This document shows, one piece after another, positions 9,630 to 21,604 of a stretch of DNA of 64,000 nucleotides. How positions within the stretch are numbered: the stretch's first letter is position 1; each line of letters opens with the position of its first letter. Position numbers and translations under genes: made by a program. The notes beneath the pieces are model-generated. The model saw nothing but the letters and a program-made list of their open reading frames with translations. It did not search any database and was not told the DNA's origin. The DNA comes from Archilochus colubris (Eukaryota > Chordata > Aves > Apodiformes > Trochilidae), in assembly GCA_023079485.1 (NCBI GenBank), contig CM041085.1, positions 29,807,121 through 29,871,120 on the forward strand, in the 5' to 3' direction.

Positions 9630-12600
9630 TCACTGCATCAACTGCAAACTCAGTGCAGCCTTCTGGCAGTCATCTGCCAAAATCGCTTCCCCCCTCTTCA
9701 CAGATAATTTAAGAGAACCACACCATGCTTACCAGGCAAGCCAAGGCCTCTGTTTCACTTTTGTTCTTTATTTTCCTGTGGGAATCAAGAGTAAATAAAA
9801 TGTGAACAGACAACTGTTGGAATTGCTGGGGGGGGCTTTAAATGAGATACATTGTATTACAAGAGTAACTGGTAAAACTATTGGCTTTGTATGTGTTTGG
9901 AAATACTGTATTACAAAAAAATCATCCAGGACCTGGCAGCTTTCCCTTTAGGTGAAATTGAAGGAAGTCTAGTTTTCCTTCTTAAAATGGATGGAATACC
10001 ACAGTGCACAAGAAAAAGCTTTGCAAAACTATTTTGAAATTGGCCTCGAAATATACCACAAAACTCCCACACAGTTGCTTTTCCAGAACATGTATTTCAG
10101 AAGCATAATTTCTTTCAGTGAAGGAAAGGGAAGAAGGGTAAATAAAGGAGAAATGAGAGAGGGAGGGGAAGGATTCACGCTTTGAGATAAATGCACAAAG
10201 TCTTGACCTCAAAAGCACAGAAGTTAAATTTGAAGCTAAGTGGTTCCCCTCCCCCCACATCTAAAGCCTGTTTGCTATAGGTCTGTAAAAAACATTTAAG
10301 CAAATATATTTACCACTTAAAGAATTTTAAGTAACAAAACCTTTTAACAACCCTGTTAAATTACCACAATAGAAAAAAGCACAGGAGCACAGTACATCCT
10401 TGATCTGATAAGGAACTAGCTATAATCCAAGAGTAAGAAATAGGCTGGAGAATGAATGCATCTCTGATTATAACTAAATGTTCTAAATTAAGCAAGCATA
10501 CAAATGAAGCAGTATCAAAACAGTGTTAATGCAGAAACACAGGTTCATTCTGGGGCAAGGCCACCTTGCCCCAGGAGACTGCCTAAGCCTAGGATTCGCA
10601 CTATTACTCACAGCATACCAAAGCCCAGAGATTTCTCTTTGTGTTGAGGAGCAGAATGAGCTTCCTGCAGTTCCAGTGCTGTACAGCAGCAAAAGTCATA
10701 CCAGAAATTTAAATTTTTTCAAATAAGATCCCACTCGCTTTCCAAAATGCCAGTGAATTTCATGTGGGATTTGCAATGATGGGGCCATACTTCCTTTATG
10801 GATGTAAACACCTAACTTTGCTTTTCTCAGAGGACAGCAAGACTGAATAAGATTTTAAATAATATTTTTGGACCAAACAAGTGCCATATTGGCAAAAGCC
10901 TTTAAGAAGGTCTCCATCCAAGTGAGCAATACCCTGTTGTTTGCTCTCAGCAAAGGAAACATAACCCATGAGGAGTGTCAGGAGGGAGAGCTGGTGTACC
11001 AGGTAAGCACAGAGAAAAGAGGAAAGTAGATCTGTTATTAGCCACTTCTAGCTTCAGGTGAGATGTCTCTAAGTTTTATTCACAATAGCTCTGTCCACAC
11101 TATTTGAATGCACGGCTACAAGTCATCCTGCATGGACACTCATTCTTTACTTGATTTGTCAGCATGTTTTCAAAGAGCTGCTTTTATTCTTGACTGAACT
11201 TTAGCACATTCCTTTGTTGTCCTCCACTCACTTTACCTCATCTTCCTTTCTCATTTGCATTTTCATTTGCCACTCCTCCTTCACTATAAGAATTTTTAAA
11301 GCTCTTGGTGTGTAACTAAAAGAAACTCATTTTCTATTGAACTTTTCTTGAATTTGTTACAGACAAATGTTCTCATGAGAAATGCTTTTTTTCCCAAGTA
11401 CTTGTGAATTTCAGAGATCAAAGGGACATTCTGAGCCATTTTACATGCAAACACATGCTTTTTGTGATAGCCTAATGATTGGAAGCCCCAGTCAGTTTAC
11501 TACCCCTTTCCTCATAGACAGGCTCAGCTTACTCTGAATATTTGGCACTTGCCCTAGCATGATGGTGTCAGACTCCCTCATCTCAGTGCAACATAAATTA
11601 CCCCACTTTATTGGAAAAATGTCAAAGGCAATTGAAGTTTTAATTTACAGGTCAGCTTCTGCTCTCAGAAGCACACTCTTAAGTCTGTGTTGATTTCAAA
11701 GGGAAGTGCTTTTATAAGGAGAGCAGAAAGAGAGAAATTATCTTCAGGTAGCATTTCACAGACTTGCTTGTAAAAGGTTTGGATCACCCAATGCACCTGT
11801 GTTGGCATACCTTTTGTCACACCTATTGTGTCATTTCCAACATCTATAAAATAAGCTCCGACAGGAAGCATTTCCTAATGCATTCTTATTCATTAAGGGA
11901 TTCTAATCTCAAAGATTGAGTTTTGTGCTTGCTGTACTGTTCCTGATTTATAAAGTACAGGTAGAATGTAGTGTGACCATAGTTTCCTAGAGTGACATAG
12001 TCATATTTAGTTCTGCTCATAACAAGACAGTTCTCTTAAAATAAGGGTGAGGCACTGGTTTTGCAGCAGCAACTATAGCATACTTCCCTCATTTTAATGT
12101 AACAACAGAACTTCAAGGCTGGAGCATGCCTGTGATTTCAGCTTGCAAATACTATAGAGGATAAATATTTTCTAGCCAGTTCCATCTACAAGCACATATC
12201 CATTTTCAGCTTGAGCCAAGCTCAAACAAAGTTGTAATCAATTTTTCAGTAGATACATATATAAAATATATGTACTAAAATCTGGAAAAACTCAATTCAC
12301 TACTACTATTCAATTCACTACTAAGTAAAACTTAAAAAAAATGTTTATTTATTTCAAGGAAAATTCAAGGAGGATTAATTGATAAATTTCAGACCTTACA
12401 AACAACAAAAGGCTGCTTGTTTGTGGTGGTGATATTTGTAGAGCAACAATCAAATCTAGGGTCAAAAAGCTCAAAATAAGAACATTAGAGATGATGAGCT
12501 GATAATAATTTTTAATTAAAGAAAAAAAAAATCTGTTTTTACCAGCTGACTCACACTTCTTTTGACATACAGGCTGACAGTAAGGAGAGCAGACCCTTAT

Positions 12601-12867
12601 CACCAGTTTGGAGCATCCCTTCACATTATGTTGCTTTGCATATCCTGCCCATAGATACCAAGGCTCCAGCTTGCAATGCTAAAACTGCAAAACCAGATTT
12701 TTTTCTCCCAGTCTCCTAGGATAATCTCATTACAGAGCATAGCAGAAGTGAGCACAATACTCTAACAGTAATTTCCATAATATTTTTCACTGTCTCAAGC
12801 AAATAACATAGGGAAATGAACAATTTTGGCTCAGGCTTTTTTATTATTTACTTTAAGCTTTATTATA
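9630..12867. other. Unique intergenic sequence
   Basis: AT-rich single-copy sequence with no gene, RNA gene or transposon that I recognise. Open frames here are at most about 90 codons, and many start without ATG. Confidence 0.6.
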
Positions 12868-13256
12868 AAAGCTGAGAGACCTCGGTCTGTTTAGCCTGAA
12901 GAAGAGAAGACAGAGGATCTTATCAATACATGTAAATGTCTAAAGGGCAGGTGCCACGAGGATGGAGGCAAACTCTTTTCAGTGGTGCTCAGCAACAAGA
13001 CAAGGAGCAAAAGGCACAAATGGGAACACAGGAAGTTCCATCTAAACATGAGGAAAAAATTCTTTGCTTTGAAGGTGACCAGAGGACTGGCACAGGCTGC
13101 CCTGAGAACTTGTGGAGTCTCCTTCTCTGGAGATATTCAAAACCCACTTGGATGCAATCCTGTGCAACCTGCTCTAGGCAAACATGCTATAGCAGACAGG
13201 TTGAACTAGATATCCAGAGGTCCCTTCCAACCCCTGTCATTCAATGATTCTATGAA
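12868..13256 (+). mobile_element. CR1 LINE 3' fragment, third subfamily
   Basis: Begins in the block matching [14 protein letters not shown] (here CTCGGTCTGTTTAGCCTGAA, 12881-12900). It continues through a degenerate RKNFF segment (about 13045-13075) and ends with GAGGTCCCTTCCAACC and TCAATGATTCTATGA near 13220-13256. The 3' UTR with CTGCTCTAGGCAAACATGCT differs from the other copies. No open frame survives across it. Confidence 0.9.
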
Positions 13257-13608
13257 ATGAGATCTATTCTATCACATTCATTTAAAAAAAAATTCTACAT
13301 AGATATAAAATCAAAATTTTAGCCAACACTGAAGTGCACTTTTTCTAACAAAAATAAGAATGCAATATACCACAATAAAGAGAATAAAATCAGTAGGCAG
13401 ATTGTCAAGGCATAGGTCTTTGCCACATACTCATATGGAACTAAGCAAGTATTTGCTTTTCTGCAGCGGTTGGTCCAGAGTCATCACATACATCTCTATT
13501 CTGATAGTTATCAAAGTCACAATCTGTAGAAGACCAGAAGTGAAGGAAATGACAAGGTTTGTTTTTCATACCAATTAAACCTGACTGTCTGATCTAATCA
13601 AGTACTGA

Positions 13609-13609
<1 letters not shown>

Positions 13610-13652
<43 letters not shown>
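13610..13652 (+). repeat. Uninterrupted poly(A), 43 bp
   Basis: A pure A run, the longest homopolymer in the window. No obvious gene-derived sequence or AATAAA precedes it within 100 bp, so a processed pseudogene tail is not supported. Confidence 0.95.
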
Positions 13653-13654
<2 letters not shown>

Positions 13655-14266
13655 AAGTTGAAGAAGAAAGTCTCCAGAGATAAAATATGCCTTTTTATCA
13701 CATTGACAGATTTCTCATCATGTTCAGCAGTTAAGCTTGGCTTTTCAGTTTCAGAACTTATGGAAAAGCAAGTTATAGCCTCATAAATTCATATCAATTG
13801 CACTTCTTTTGTCTAAAAAGATAGAATTTTTATCTCTTCCATTACCTTTCAGGAAACAGTAATTACAGTTAGCAAAGTAAATCATTCCTTTCAATTACTC
13901 TCTCTGTTAAATCTTGGACAGTGAGGCTCATTTGCAAATCACATAGCAGTAAGAAAGACACCAGAAATCCATGTTGGCACAGACTATAAAGAAAATTTGT
14001 TTTCTTCCCCAAAACATGTTTGTACTTTACAAAAGAACAAGTCATCATGAATGAAAGTTTTGCACTGGAAAAACTAAATGGAAACAAGCAGAACAGAGAT
14101 AATTACATTATTATTACAACACCTTGTGTTGTAAACACCTTGTAAAGGACCAAATAAATTTAAATAGCCACCACCTTAGCTGGGGTGATAAAGAAAATCC
14201 TGAAAAAAACCCCACTGGCTACTTACAATTTTTCTGAAGAAACTTAGAAAGCTATACTTTATTTTT

Positions 14267-14372
14267 TATATATATATATATATTCCATTGTATTTACTGA
14301 AAACATATACTAGAATGACAATATTATATATATATATAATATATATATAAAATATACACAATATACACAATT
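14267..14372. repeat. AT dinucleotide microsatellites
   Basis: TA repeats at 14267-14284 and 14324-14350 grade into ATATACACA units to 14372. A 40-bp AT-rich spacer separates them. The TA runs are self-complementary and could extrude as a cruciform. Confidence 0.9.
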
Positions 14373-15197
14373 TTTTTGGAATAGCATGTGTTCCTGGCAT
14401 AGCAGGTATCTTTTTGTGTCAGTGTTCAGATTTCTCTCCAGATGCCCTTATAAAAATTACTTCATTCAATTAAAGCATGTATGGTTGAGATAAAACAAAC
14501 AAAAACTGGGAAACCTTGAGTGTAATCCTCAAGTTCTGCATGAAGAAGTGATCATCCTTCTTGGATGTTATTTGACAATAGTATCAATAAACAGTATCAA
14601 TATGCAAGGCACAAGCACATGCTTCCTAGTTTTTGCCATTAGTTAGACCATCTGCAAGCCCAGTAGATCAGAACAGAAACCAAAGGAGTGTCAGCAAATC
14701 CCTTTCTTGAACCTCCAAGAGTAAGACTTACCTGTCCAAATTAAAAGACAATACAAGCATATAGTAAAGAATACTGCACAGCAAATACTTAAAAAAAAAA
14801 TGCAGAGTATATAGTTCAACTAGGTGTCCTCTTTTCAAGTGTAGGCAGAAGAAAGTAAGCAGAATTCCCTGATATAGCAGGAGGTGATAATGTGGTATAT
14901 ATAGAATTTGATGAGAAAGAATACAGACTCTGATGTGTATAGAAATATTTGGCCACTTATGTCAAGTGGTTAATAAGGTCTAGACATACCTATTAATCCT
15001 TCACCTACCTGAAAGATTCAAGAAGACACAGATACACATTCCTTGCACATCTTTGTTATCTCTTGGCCAATAATTAACACAAGACAGCAACTAACAAAAA
15101 TTATGTGTAAACTCCTTTCAGGAAGGGAAATTCTTGCCACTTGAGTATGGTAACTTTTTTCACTCTAAGCTTGATACTTATTTGGCTCTTATTATCT

Positions 15198-15238
15198 ACA
15201 TACATATATATATATGTATATATATGTGTGTGTGTGTC
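15198..15238 (+). repeat. Compound TA/TG microsatellite
   Basis: TATA repeats change into GTGTGTGTGTGT. This is an ordinary compound dinucleotide repeat. Confidence 0.9.
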
Positions 15239-15397
15239 TCAATATAGTTATAGCTCTTCATTAGGAAGGATAATGAGAACCTGGGGAAACTACAAGTACT
15301 GTGAAGCTCTGCTGAACACCACCTAAGCCGTAGCACAGGCAGTGCTCAGTCAGAGCAACTAAAGCCTGCTGGGCTGAGCCAACACTCAGTTACTTAT

Positions 15398-15633
15398 GTG
15401 CCAGGGGAGGTTTAGGTTGGACATTAGAAAGAATTTCTTTACCGAGAGGGTGATCAAGCATTGGAATGGGCTGCCCAGGGAAGTAGTGGATTCTCTGTCC
15501 CTGGAGATATTTAAAAAGAGACTGGATGTGGCACTCAGTGCCATGGTCTGGTAACTGCAGCAGTAGTGGTTCAAGGGTTGGACTTGATGATCTCTGAGGT
15601 CCCTTCCAACCCAGCCAATTCTATGATTCTATG
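15398..15633 (+). mobile_element. Short CR1 3' end, young subfamily
   Basis: Only the last ~236 bp of the element, starting inside the ORF2 block encoding [17 protein letters not shown]. Then follow [13 protein letters not shown], the stop, and a 3' UTR ending TTCTATGATTCTATGG. It is nearly identical to the matching part of the copy at 8370-9048. Confidence 0.95.
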
Positions 15634-16559
15634 GACACCACACTTCCCAAACTCTTGCAGCCACCAGGGATAAATTGGCTTCTCCCTTGCACCTAAACTA
15701 CTCAACACACCAGATGCAGATCCCTGGATTCAGAGTTGAGCTCAGGAGGAAGACAGATTTGGGAACTGGCTAGCTCAGGTCCAGCAGAGTTTAGCAGTTA
15801 TATTCCCAGTTGTGCCCAAGTCTGTCAAGCTCAAAAGCAAGAAGATGCCTTCTAGATCTGAGTTGTCCCCAGAACAGTCTATTTAAACCAGCATGATACT
15901 TCATGCAAAATTCACAAAATGAGATTGTATCATTTAAAAACTGTTGCACAACAAGAAGCACAGTATGTGCCCTACTAGCCGAACCCCCTACATTTACTCA
16001 CCACCATATTTAGCATTTCAACTTTATACCTGATTAAACTCACAAGAAGCTAACCTAGAATCTAAAAAAAGATCAGTTGCATGAATGTCTCATCTAAAAC
16101 CACTCTGGTGATGATGCAGAGATAAGTGAAATGCACGAAGCTGACAAACAGGATAAATGATTTTAAAAGGACACTGTATTATTTTTGCCCAAGTTTTAAG
16201 AAGTTCTCAAATACAGTCTTGTCTGTTCATGTTGTGTTGAACAGCTCATGCTGTCCTCATGTACAGAGAAATACAAAGATTTTTATGTCCTTCAGAGAAG
16301 AGATACCAAGGGAGTTGTTTCAGATGAAAGCTTTCCTGAACCTCTGTTTTCTTAGTATGCTGATACTGTTTACTTAATGAATTACAACAGCATCTTGAAA
16401 GGAGAATTATAAAACCCAGAGCCCTGGCACCTGGCTTTTTTTGGTCCATATTATCTTCTAACCTTGCTGTCATGACTATTTACCACCAAATCTTCCCTAT
16501 TCCCCCCCCCAAAAAAAAAACAAACAAACAAACAAACAACCAAAAGCCTCGGTAAGGAG
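15634..16559. other. Unique intergenic sequence
   Basis: No gene recognised. A C-run and A/CAAA simple tract lies at about 16501-16540. Confidence 0.6.
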
Positions 16560-17120
16560 ATACAGTCCTGCGGAGCTTGCTCAAAATGTTGCGAGGCATC
16601 GATAAACTAGCGGAGCAGATAACTCAGCCCAGCTTTGTACATCCATCCACAGGCCCGGAGCCACGTAACTCTGATGCCCGTTTTAAAAGTGGAAAAACTG
16701 CTGGCAAAGGGAAGTCTTGTGTTGTTGAGCCATCCCGTTGCTCATCGTTCAAGGCGCTGCTGATGAGAGTGGGCTGCCTAAACCCTGCCCTTTCCCTTGG
16801 AGACGCAGCATTTCTGCACCCTTTCCTCAGGGGGAAGTAAATCCCCTTCCAGCCCCAAGGGTGCCAGCTGCACTTCGGCCCAGAGAGCGCCGGGAGGAAA
16901 CCCAGAGAGGGCCCGCTTCTGGTTCTGGTGCCGGACTCTCCCACCGCGCTACCGGACCGGCGTCGGGGCAATGGCACCACCTGGTGGCACGATGGGGTAG
17001 CAGGCGCGGGGGCTGGCGGGCTCCGAGCGGGCTTGGAGAGGGATTCCCCTGCCCAGGAAGGAGGGGATGTGCTGTCTCTGGCACTGGGAAAAGGGAATAA
17101 ACACTCCGGCGGGCAGCCGG
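16560..17120. promoter_or_regulatory. Orphan GC/CpG-rich patch
   Basis: A block with clearly raised CpG density (most between about 16860 and 17120) about 10 kb upstream of SCAF8, in AT-rich surroundings. It contains CCACCTGGTGGCAC at 16977-16990, one base off the CTCF core form and also an E-box. Open frames across it (up to about 200 codons on the minus strand from a GTG) match nothing I recognise and are probably GC artefacts. It could be a distal promoter, an alternative first exon or an enhancer; the sequence alone does not decide. Confidence 0.45.
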
Positions 17121-17128
17121 TTTCTTCA

Positions 17129-17129
<1 letters not shown>

Positions 17130-17157
<28 letters not shown>
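17130..17157 (+). repeat. Poly(T), 28 bp
   Basis: Pure T run that forms the right edge of the GC-rich patch. Confidence 0.95.
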
Positions 17158-17159
<2 letters not shown>

Positions 17160-17162
<3 letters not shown>

Positions 17163-20100
17163 CTGTTCTCTCCATCTCCGCGAACCTGCCCCTGGTATTC
17201 CAGATTTCCCTGCCCAAAGAAACTCCTCCACACACGTAGCTCTCTGAGGAAAGTTTCTCCTACAGCTAGGGGCCGGCAGCTCCCCACCAGGCTTGCCCAA
17301 GTACTCTCTCAATAAACAAACATATATCCTATACCATATATGTATGTTCTACATTAGCATATATAATGCATTAGGTTCTTTCAACCCAAATCACGCATGT
17401 ATTTATTCAAAGGATGCTGCAAACTGTGAATTTATGAAACATCCATTTCCCCATCACACATGCTCATGCCTGGGAGGATGAGAGCATTTCTCATCAGCAG
17501 AAGAGGACAAAGAGCTCCCTGCAAAGCATCCCAACCCAGCAATAGTTAATCTGCAGAATTCCCAAGATCTCAGACAATTTAGAAGTGTCTTAGGAAAAGC
17601 CTGTGACTGTTAGAACAGGAATGTCAACCTGTAGATGTTCTTCTTGATCCTGAAGTTGCACAACTAACCTTGTAGTTGTTGCTGTGCAACAACCCTGAAG
17701 TCAACAACTAACCCTAGGTAGCAATAGAAGTCTGAAAGAGTTTGCTTCCCTGCTTGACCGGAGGTGTTGACCATCATTCACTCTCTACTGTCCCAAAAAT
17801 CAGTACATCCTCTCTTATAGGACAGCTTTAGCAATGTAGCTGCAAAGATGTGGTTAGTTCAGCATTAGCAGGCCAGCTAAGCATGTTTATTTTTCAGAAA
17901 TCCCTTCCATCTCTCCCTTCCACAGGTGGAAGTGATTTTAAAAAAGAAGAAAAGAAAAAAAAATCACTATCCTGCTAAATACACTGCTAGGTTATGCTAA
18001 CTATACCACATCAAAACAAAAGCCAGCTTATTAATTAGCAAGAGATTTGCACTTCCGCTACATTTTTAAACTTAATTTTACTTGGTTTAGTATTCTAACT
18101 CAGCTGAAGTCTGAATGCATTTGCTTAGTAACAAGACTACACCCAGTGTGCTTTGCATGCTGAGAACCAGAACCTGAACTCAGTTTTTGGCTGTCAGTCA
18201 CTGTGTTCATACAGAACTCTGATGAAATAAATTAAAATGTGAAGCACCTCTGCAGGGGGTATCCTGGATTATCTCTTCCTAGTCATTTATAGAGAAATTA
18301 TACAAATTAGATGTAGATACAAAATGGGAACCTAACACTCCATTAGAGCCTTTATAAACCCACTGTTTCTGCATTTTAATGCCTGTTTCCTCCTCTTCAG
18401 TTTTTCTATCATTCTGAGCTCTCTGGTTCAGTCACCATAGAAGGACAAGGGTAATGACTGCTTTTAACTCTGCATACAGAGACAAGATTCCAGTCTTAAT
18501 TTTGGCCCCTCAAAGCTCCTAGTCATTAGACTGGTGAATTTTCAGGCTTCTTCATACAACTCTTCACTCCCTGATTTAGCATCAGGCAGGGCTAAATCTG
18601 TAATATAATGTAACCAGACTGAGGCTATGCATGGATAAAGTGCATGTTAACCACAGGCATAAAATCTGTCAGTGGTAGCACCTGTGTTTTCTTAATATGG
18701 TCCAACAATCCTGTAATTAAAGCACTAATTCTAATTAAGGGAATTCAGGCAGTAGCCATTTCTGCCTAATGGTAATCACATGGCAGTGTGGCAAACAATG
18801 ATGAGTACAATAAAAAACGAAAATGCCAAGTTCACATTGGTTAAAACCCCCAGAATTCTAGTTGGTGCAAGAAAACCTGCAATATTAATAATAAAAGACC
18901 AAAAGGGGTGTAAGTAATGACAAATGTTATGGTAGGCAGCCATAAAAAGGAAACGAGGCTATGTTACTGTCCAAAAATATTCCCCCAAATTAAATTCACA
19001 TTGCATATTTCTCAACTAATAAAAAGGTAATATAAGGCAATGATCAGATCTGTTGCAGTAATTATAATTTGCAAATACTATCAACCTGATTTCTTTATCT
19101 CCAATTGAATACATTTTTGAAAGAGTAAAGGAAATACAATAGGTCTCCAACTCAACATGCTTGTCTTATTCTAGAATGATACAAAAAAAAAAAAAAAGAA
19201 AGCATATAATACAAAATTTTGTCCTAATAATTCAGTACAGTAATTCTGCCCAAATCTAACATCAAATTGTCTGCTTGAGTTCATGGGCCAGAGCAGTCTT
19301 CTGAAGTTTTACATAAAGGAACAAAGTGGCATCCAATTATAGGATCAGACTCTGCATGACTTGAACTGATGTTGACAATTCCCTAGGACTTCTCTTCAAA
19401 TCTATTTGAGAAAAAGGTTGGATGGACTCAGAGCACAAGGAATCAGTCACGGGCAAAGCCAAATTTCATGCTTGTGTTGCTAGCAAGACTGAAACAAGTA
19501 ATGACTGTTCCTCTAACAAGGAAGGTACAATAAATGCTATTGTACACAGTTCTTTATCACAAGTTAAGATGTAGTCCTTAAAATTTTGGCAAGTTGCCAG
19601 TGCAGTCCTTCACAAAGTCTATGTACCAAGAAATCAGGACTGAGTTTTCATCTGCTGCGACTTAATACACGTCGTTCTTTCTGTAATACCTGAACTAAAT
19701 GTGGACTTTCAAATTTAAGGGAGGCCTAGAGAAGAATGCAATATTAAAAAAAATGTTCTGGTAGAACAGCAGCTTCAGAAAGCAGGTCAATACTAATTAG
19801 ACCATAGTTAAAAGCAAGCAAACCAAGCCTATGCCGAATCAGAATCTTCAGATTGCTAGTTCTGTATAATTTCCCTCCAGTGCCCTCTTCTATCTAAACT
19901 TTACTGCACCAAGTAAGGGAATAAAGATGGCTGGCATTCAATTTACAATTATTATCAACACTGCTAAATTGCATACTCTTTCAAGAGTCCTACATATTTA
20001 TTTTAAGCATTATAACCAGCTATTCTGTTTCTCTCCCAAAGCACAACTCCCAAAACCACAATGTAACACCTCTCATTTCCAGGCTAGCCCTAATTGCACT

Positions 20101-21195
20101 TCAAGCTGTGCTGTCAATTCTAGATTTTGAATTTGTTTCTGAGGGGAAGAAGAAGCATAATTTTTTCCATGGAGGTATGTATGGTAATTATACAGGGAAT
20201 GAAAAGAGATGGTTTCACCTCTTCATTTGCAAGGAAGAGTTTTTCCTCCTGAGCAAGAGGTCTGATTTAAAATTCAGGCTTAGAGTGATGCTTTTTTTTA
20301 AAAAATGATACTTTAATAAAAAAGCATTATCTTCTCTATCAGCTTTCAAAAAAGGCTGAGCACTTACCTGAAAGAAAACTCTTTCATAGAGTAAGTAAGA
20401 CAATTGATAACCAGTACCAGCAGATGAACACCACTCTATGAGGAGTGGTATCTACCCTGTGACACAGCATTTCTCTCTGCCATGAACACTTTGGTATTTA
20501 CCATGAAGTATAGGAAACCAAGGGAGGTTTGTTTAATCCAGAGCAGTGGAACTGTAGTGCTCTGGTTCTAAATAGGCAGTCATCAGAAAAATTGCAACAC
20601 AACCACATAATCATAAATACATCTTGAAATAAAAAGAGAAGTAACATGTTGAAAAGCTCTCCCAGAACTGCTTTTCTATTCAGATGCTTTGGTTTTGATA
20701 CCCGGAGGAAAGGTCCTTTTCTAACTCTTCCATACAGCTTCACATATATCTTTCTCTTCATAGTCTGTAACAGTGGCACATTACCTTCCTTACTAAAATG
20801 CAGAATAAGAAAAAGAAGCTAATCACTGCTTCACTATTCTTGAGAAACAGAAGAGTTGCTTATACTCTGAGTTGCCCCAAGAATTAAAAAACCCAATCTT
20901 TTCACATGACATAATTTACGTACACAATAGTGTCTACAGAAGACAAAAGTTTGTCTTATGCTATTCCTCAAAAGAAAACTTGGAGAAAAAAAAACCCCAC
21001 AAAATTCACCACCTTGACATCCCAGAGGAAATCAAACACTTCCTTTACCTCAGACACATAGATTGCTAAAAGCTCCTAAGATACTTTAATCACTTCAGCA
21101 ATGTCAGTCAGCTACCTCATTGATTCATGAGCATGACAGACTTAGCAAAAATAATTCTACCCTGATTAAATTTGTCCCAGCCTTGGGCAAAATGA
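17160..21195. other. Unique intergenic sequence
   Basis: No gene or transposon recognised. It contains the nested inverted repeat at 17655-17690 and a TE-free, homeodomain-motif-rich stretch at about 18700-18910 that could be conserved noncoding sequence. Confidence 0.55.
17655..17690. repeat. Overlapping inverted repeats
   Basis: GTTGCACA pairs with TGTGCAAC (outer, 8 bp) and ACAACTA pairs with TAGTTGT (inner, 7 bp), so two alternative hairpins share bases. Part of the segment is re-duplicated just downstream (CCTGAAGT...ACAACTAACC at about 17694-17713). Confidence 0.7.
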
Positions 21196-21604
21196 GGCTC
21201 TCCCTATGAGGAGAGGCTGAGAGAGCTGGGGCTGTTCAGCCTGGAGAAGAGGAGGCTCAGGGGAGACCTCATCTCTCTCTACAACTCCCTGGAAGGAGGG
21301 TGTAGCCAGGTGGGGGTTGGTCTCTTTTCCCAGACGACTTTCAACAAGACAAGAGGGCATGGTCTCAAGGTGTGCCAGGGGAAATTTAGGTTAGATATTA
21401 GAAAGAATTTCTTTACGGAGAGAGTGATCAGGCATTGGAATGGGCTGCCCAGGGAAGTAGTGGATTCTCCGTCCCTGGAGATATTTAAAAAGAGACTGGA
21501 TGTGGCACTCAGTGCCATGGTCTAGCAACTGCAATGGTGGTTCAAGGGTTGGACTCGATGATCTCTGAGGTCCCTTCCAACCCAGCCAATTCTATGATTC
21601 TATG
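21196..21604 (+). mobile_element. CR1 LINE 3' fragment, young subfamily
   Basis: Starts in the block encoding [19 protein letters not shown]. It continues through [17 protein letters not shown] sequence and [15 protein letters not shown], with the stop after LDVALSAMV, and ends TTCTATGATTCTATGA. By eye it differs from the 8370 copy at roughly ten positions over the last ~240 bp, plus a small deletion in the 3' UTR. Confidence 0.95.

Larger units (their letters stand above)
13257..15397. other. Unique intergenic sequence with simple repeats
   Basis: No gene recognised. It contains the poly(A) run at 13610-13652 and AT-rich microsatellites listed separately. Confidence 0.6.

Noticed and set aside
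16624..17235. 203-codon minus-strand frame across the GC-rich patch
   Set aside because: It begins at GTG, includes a poly-Lys run from poly(T), and has no recognisable domain.
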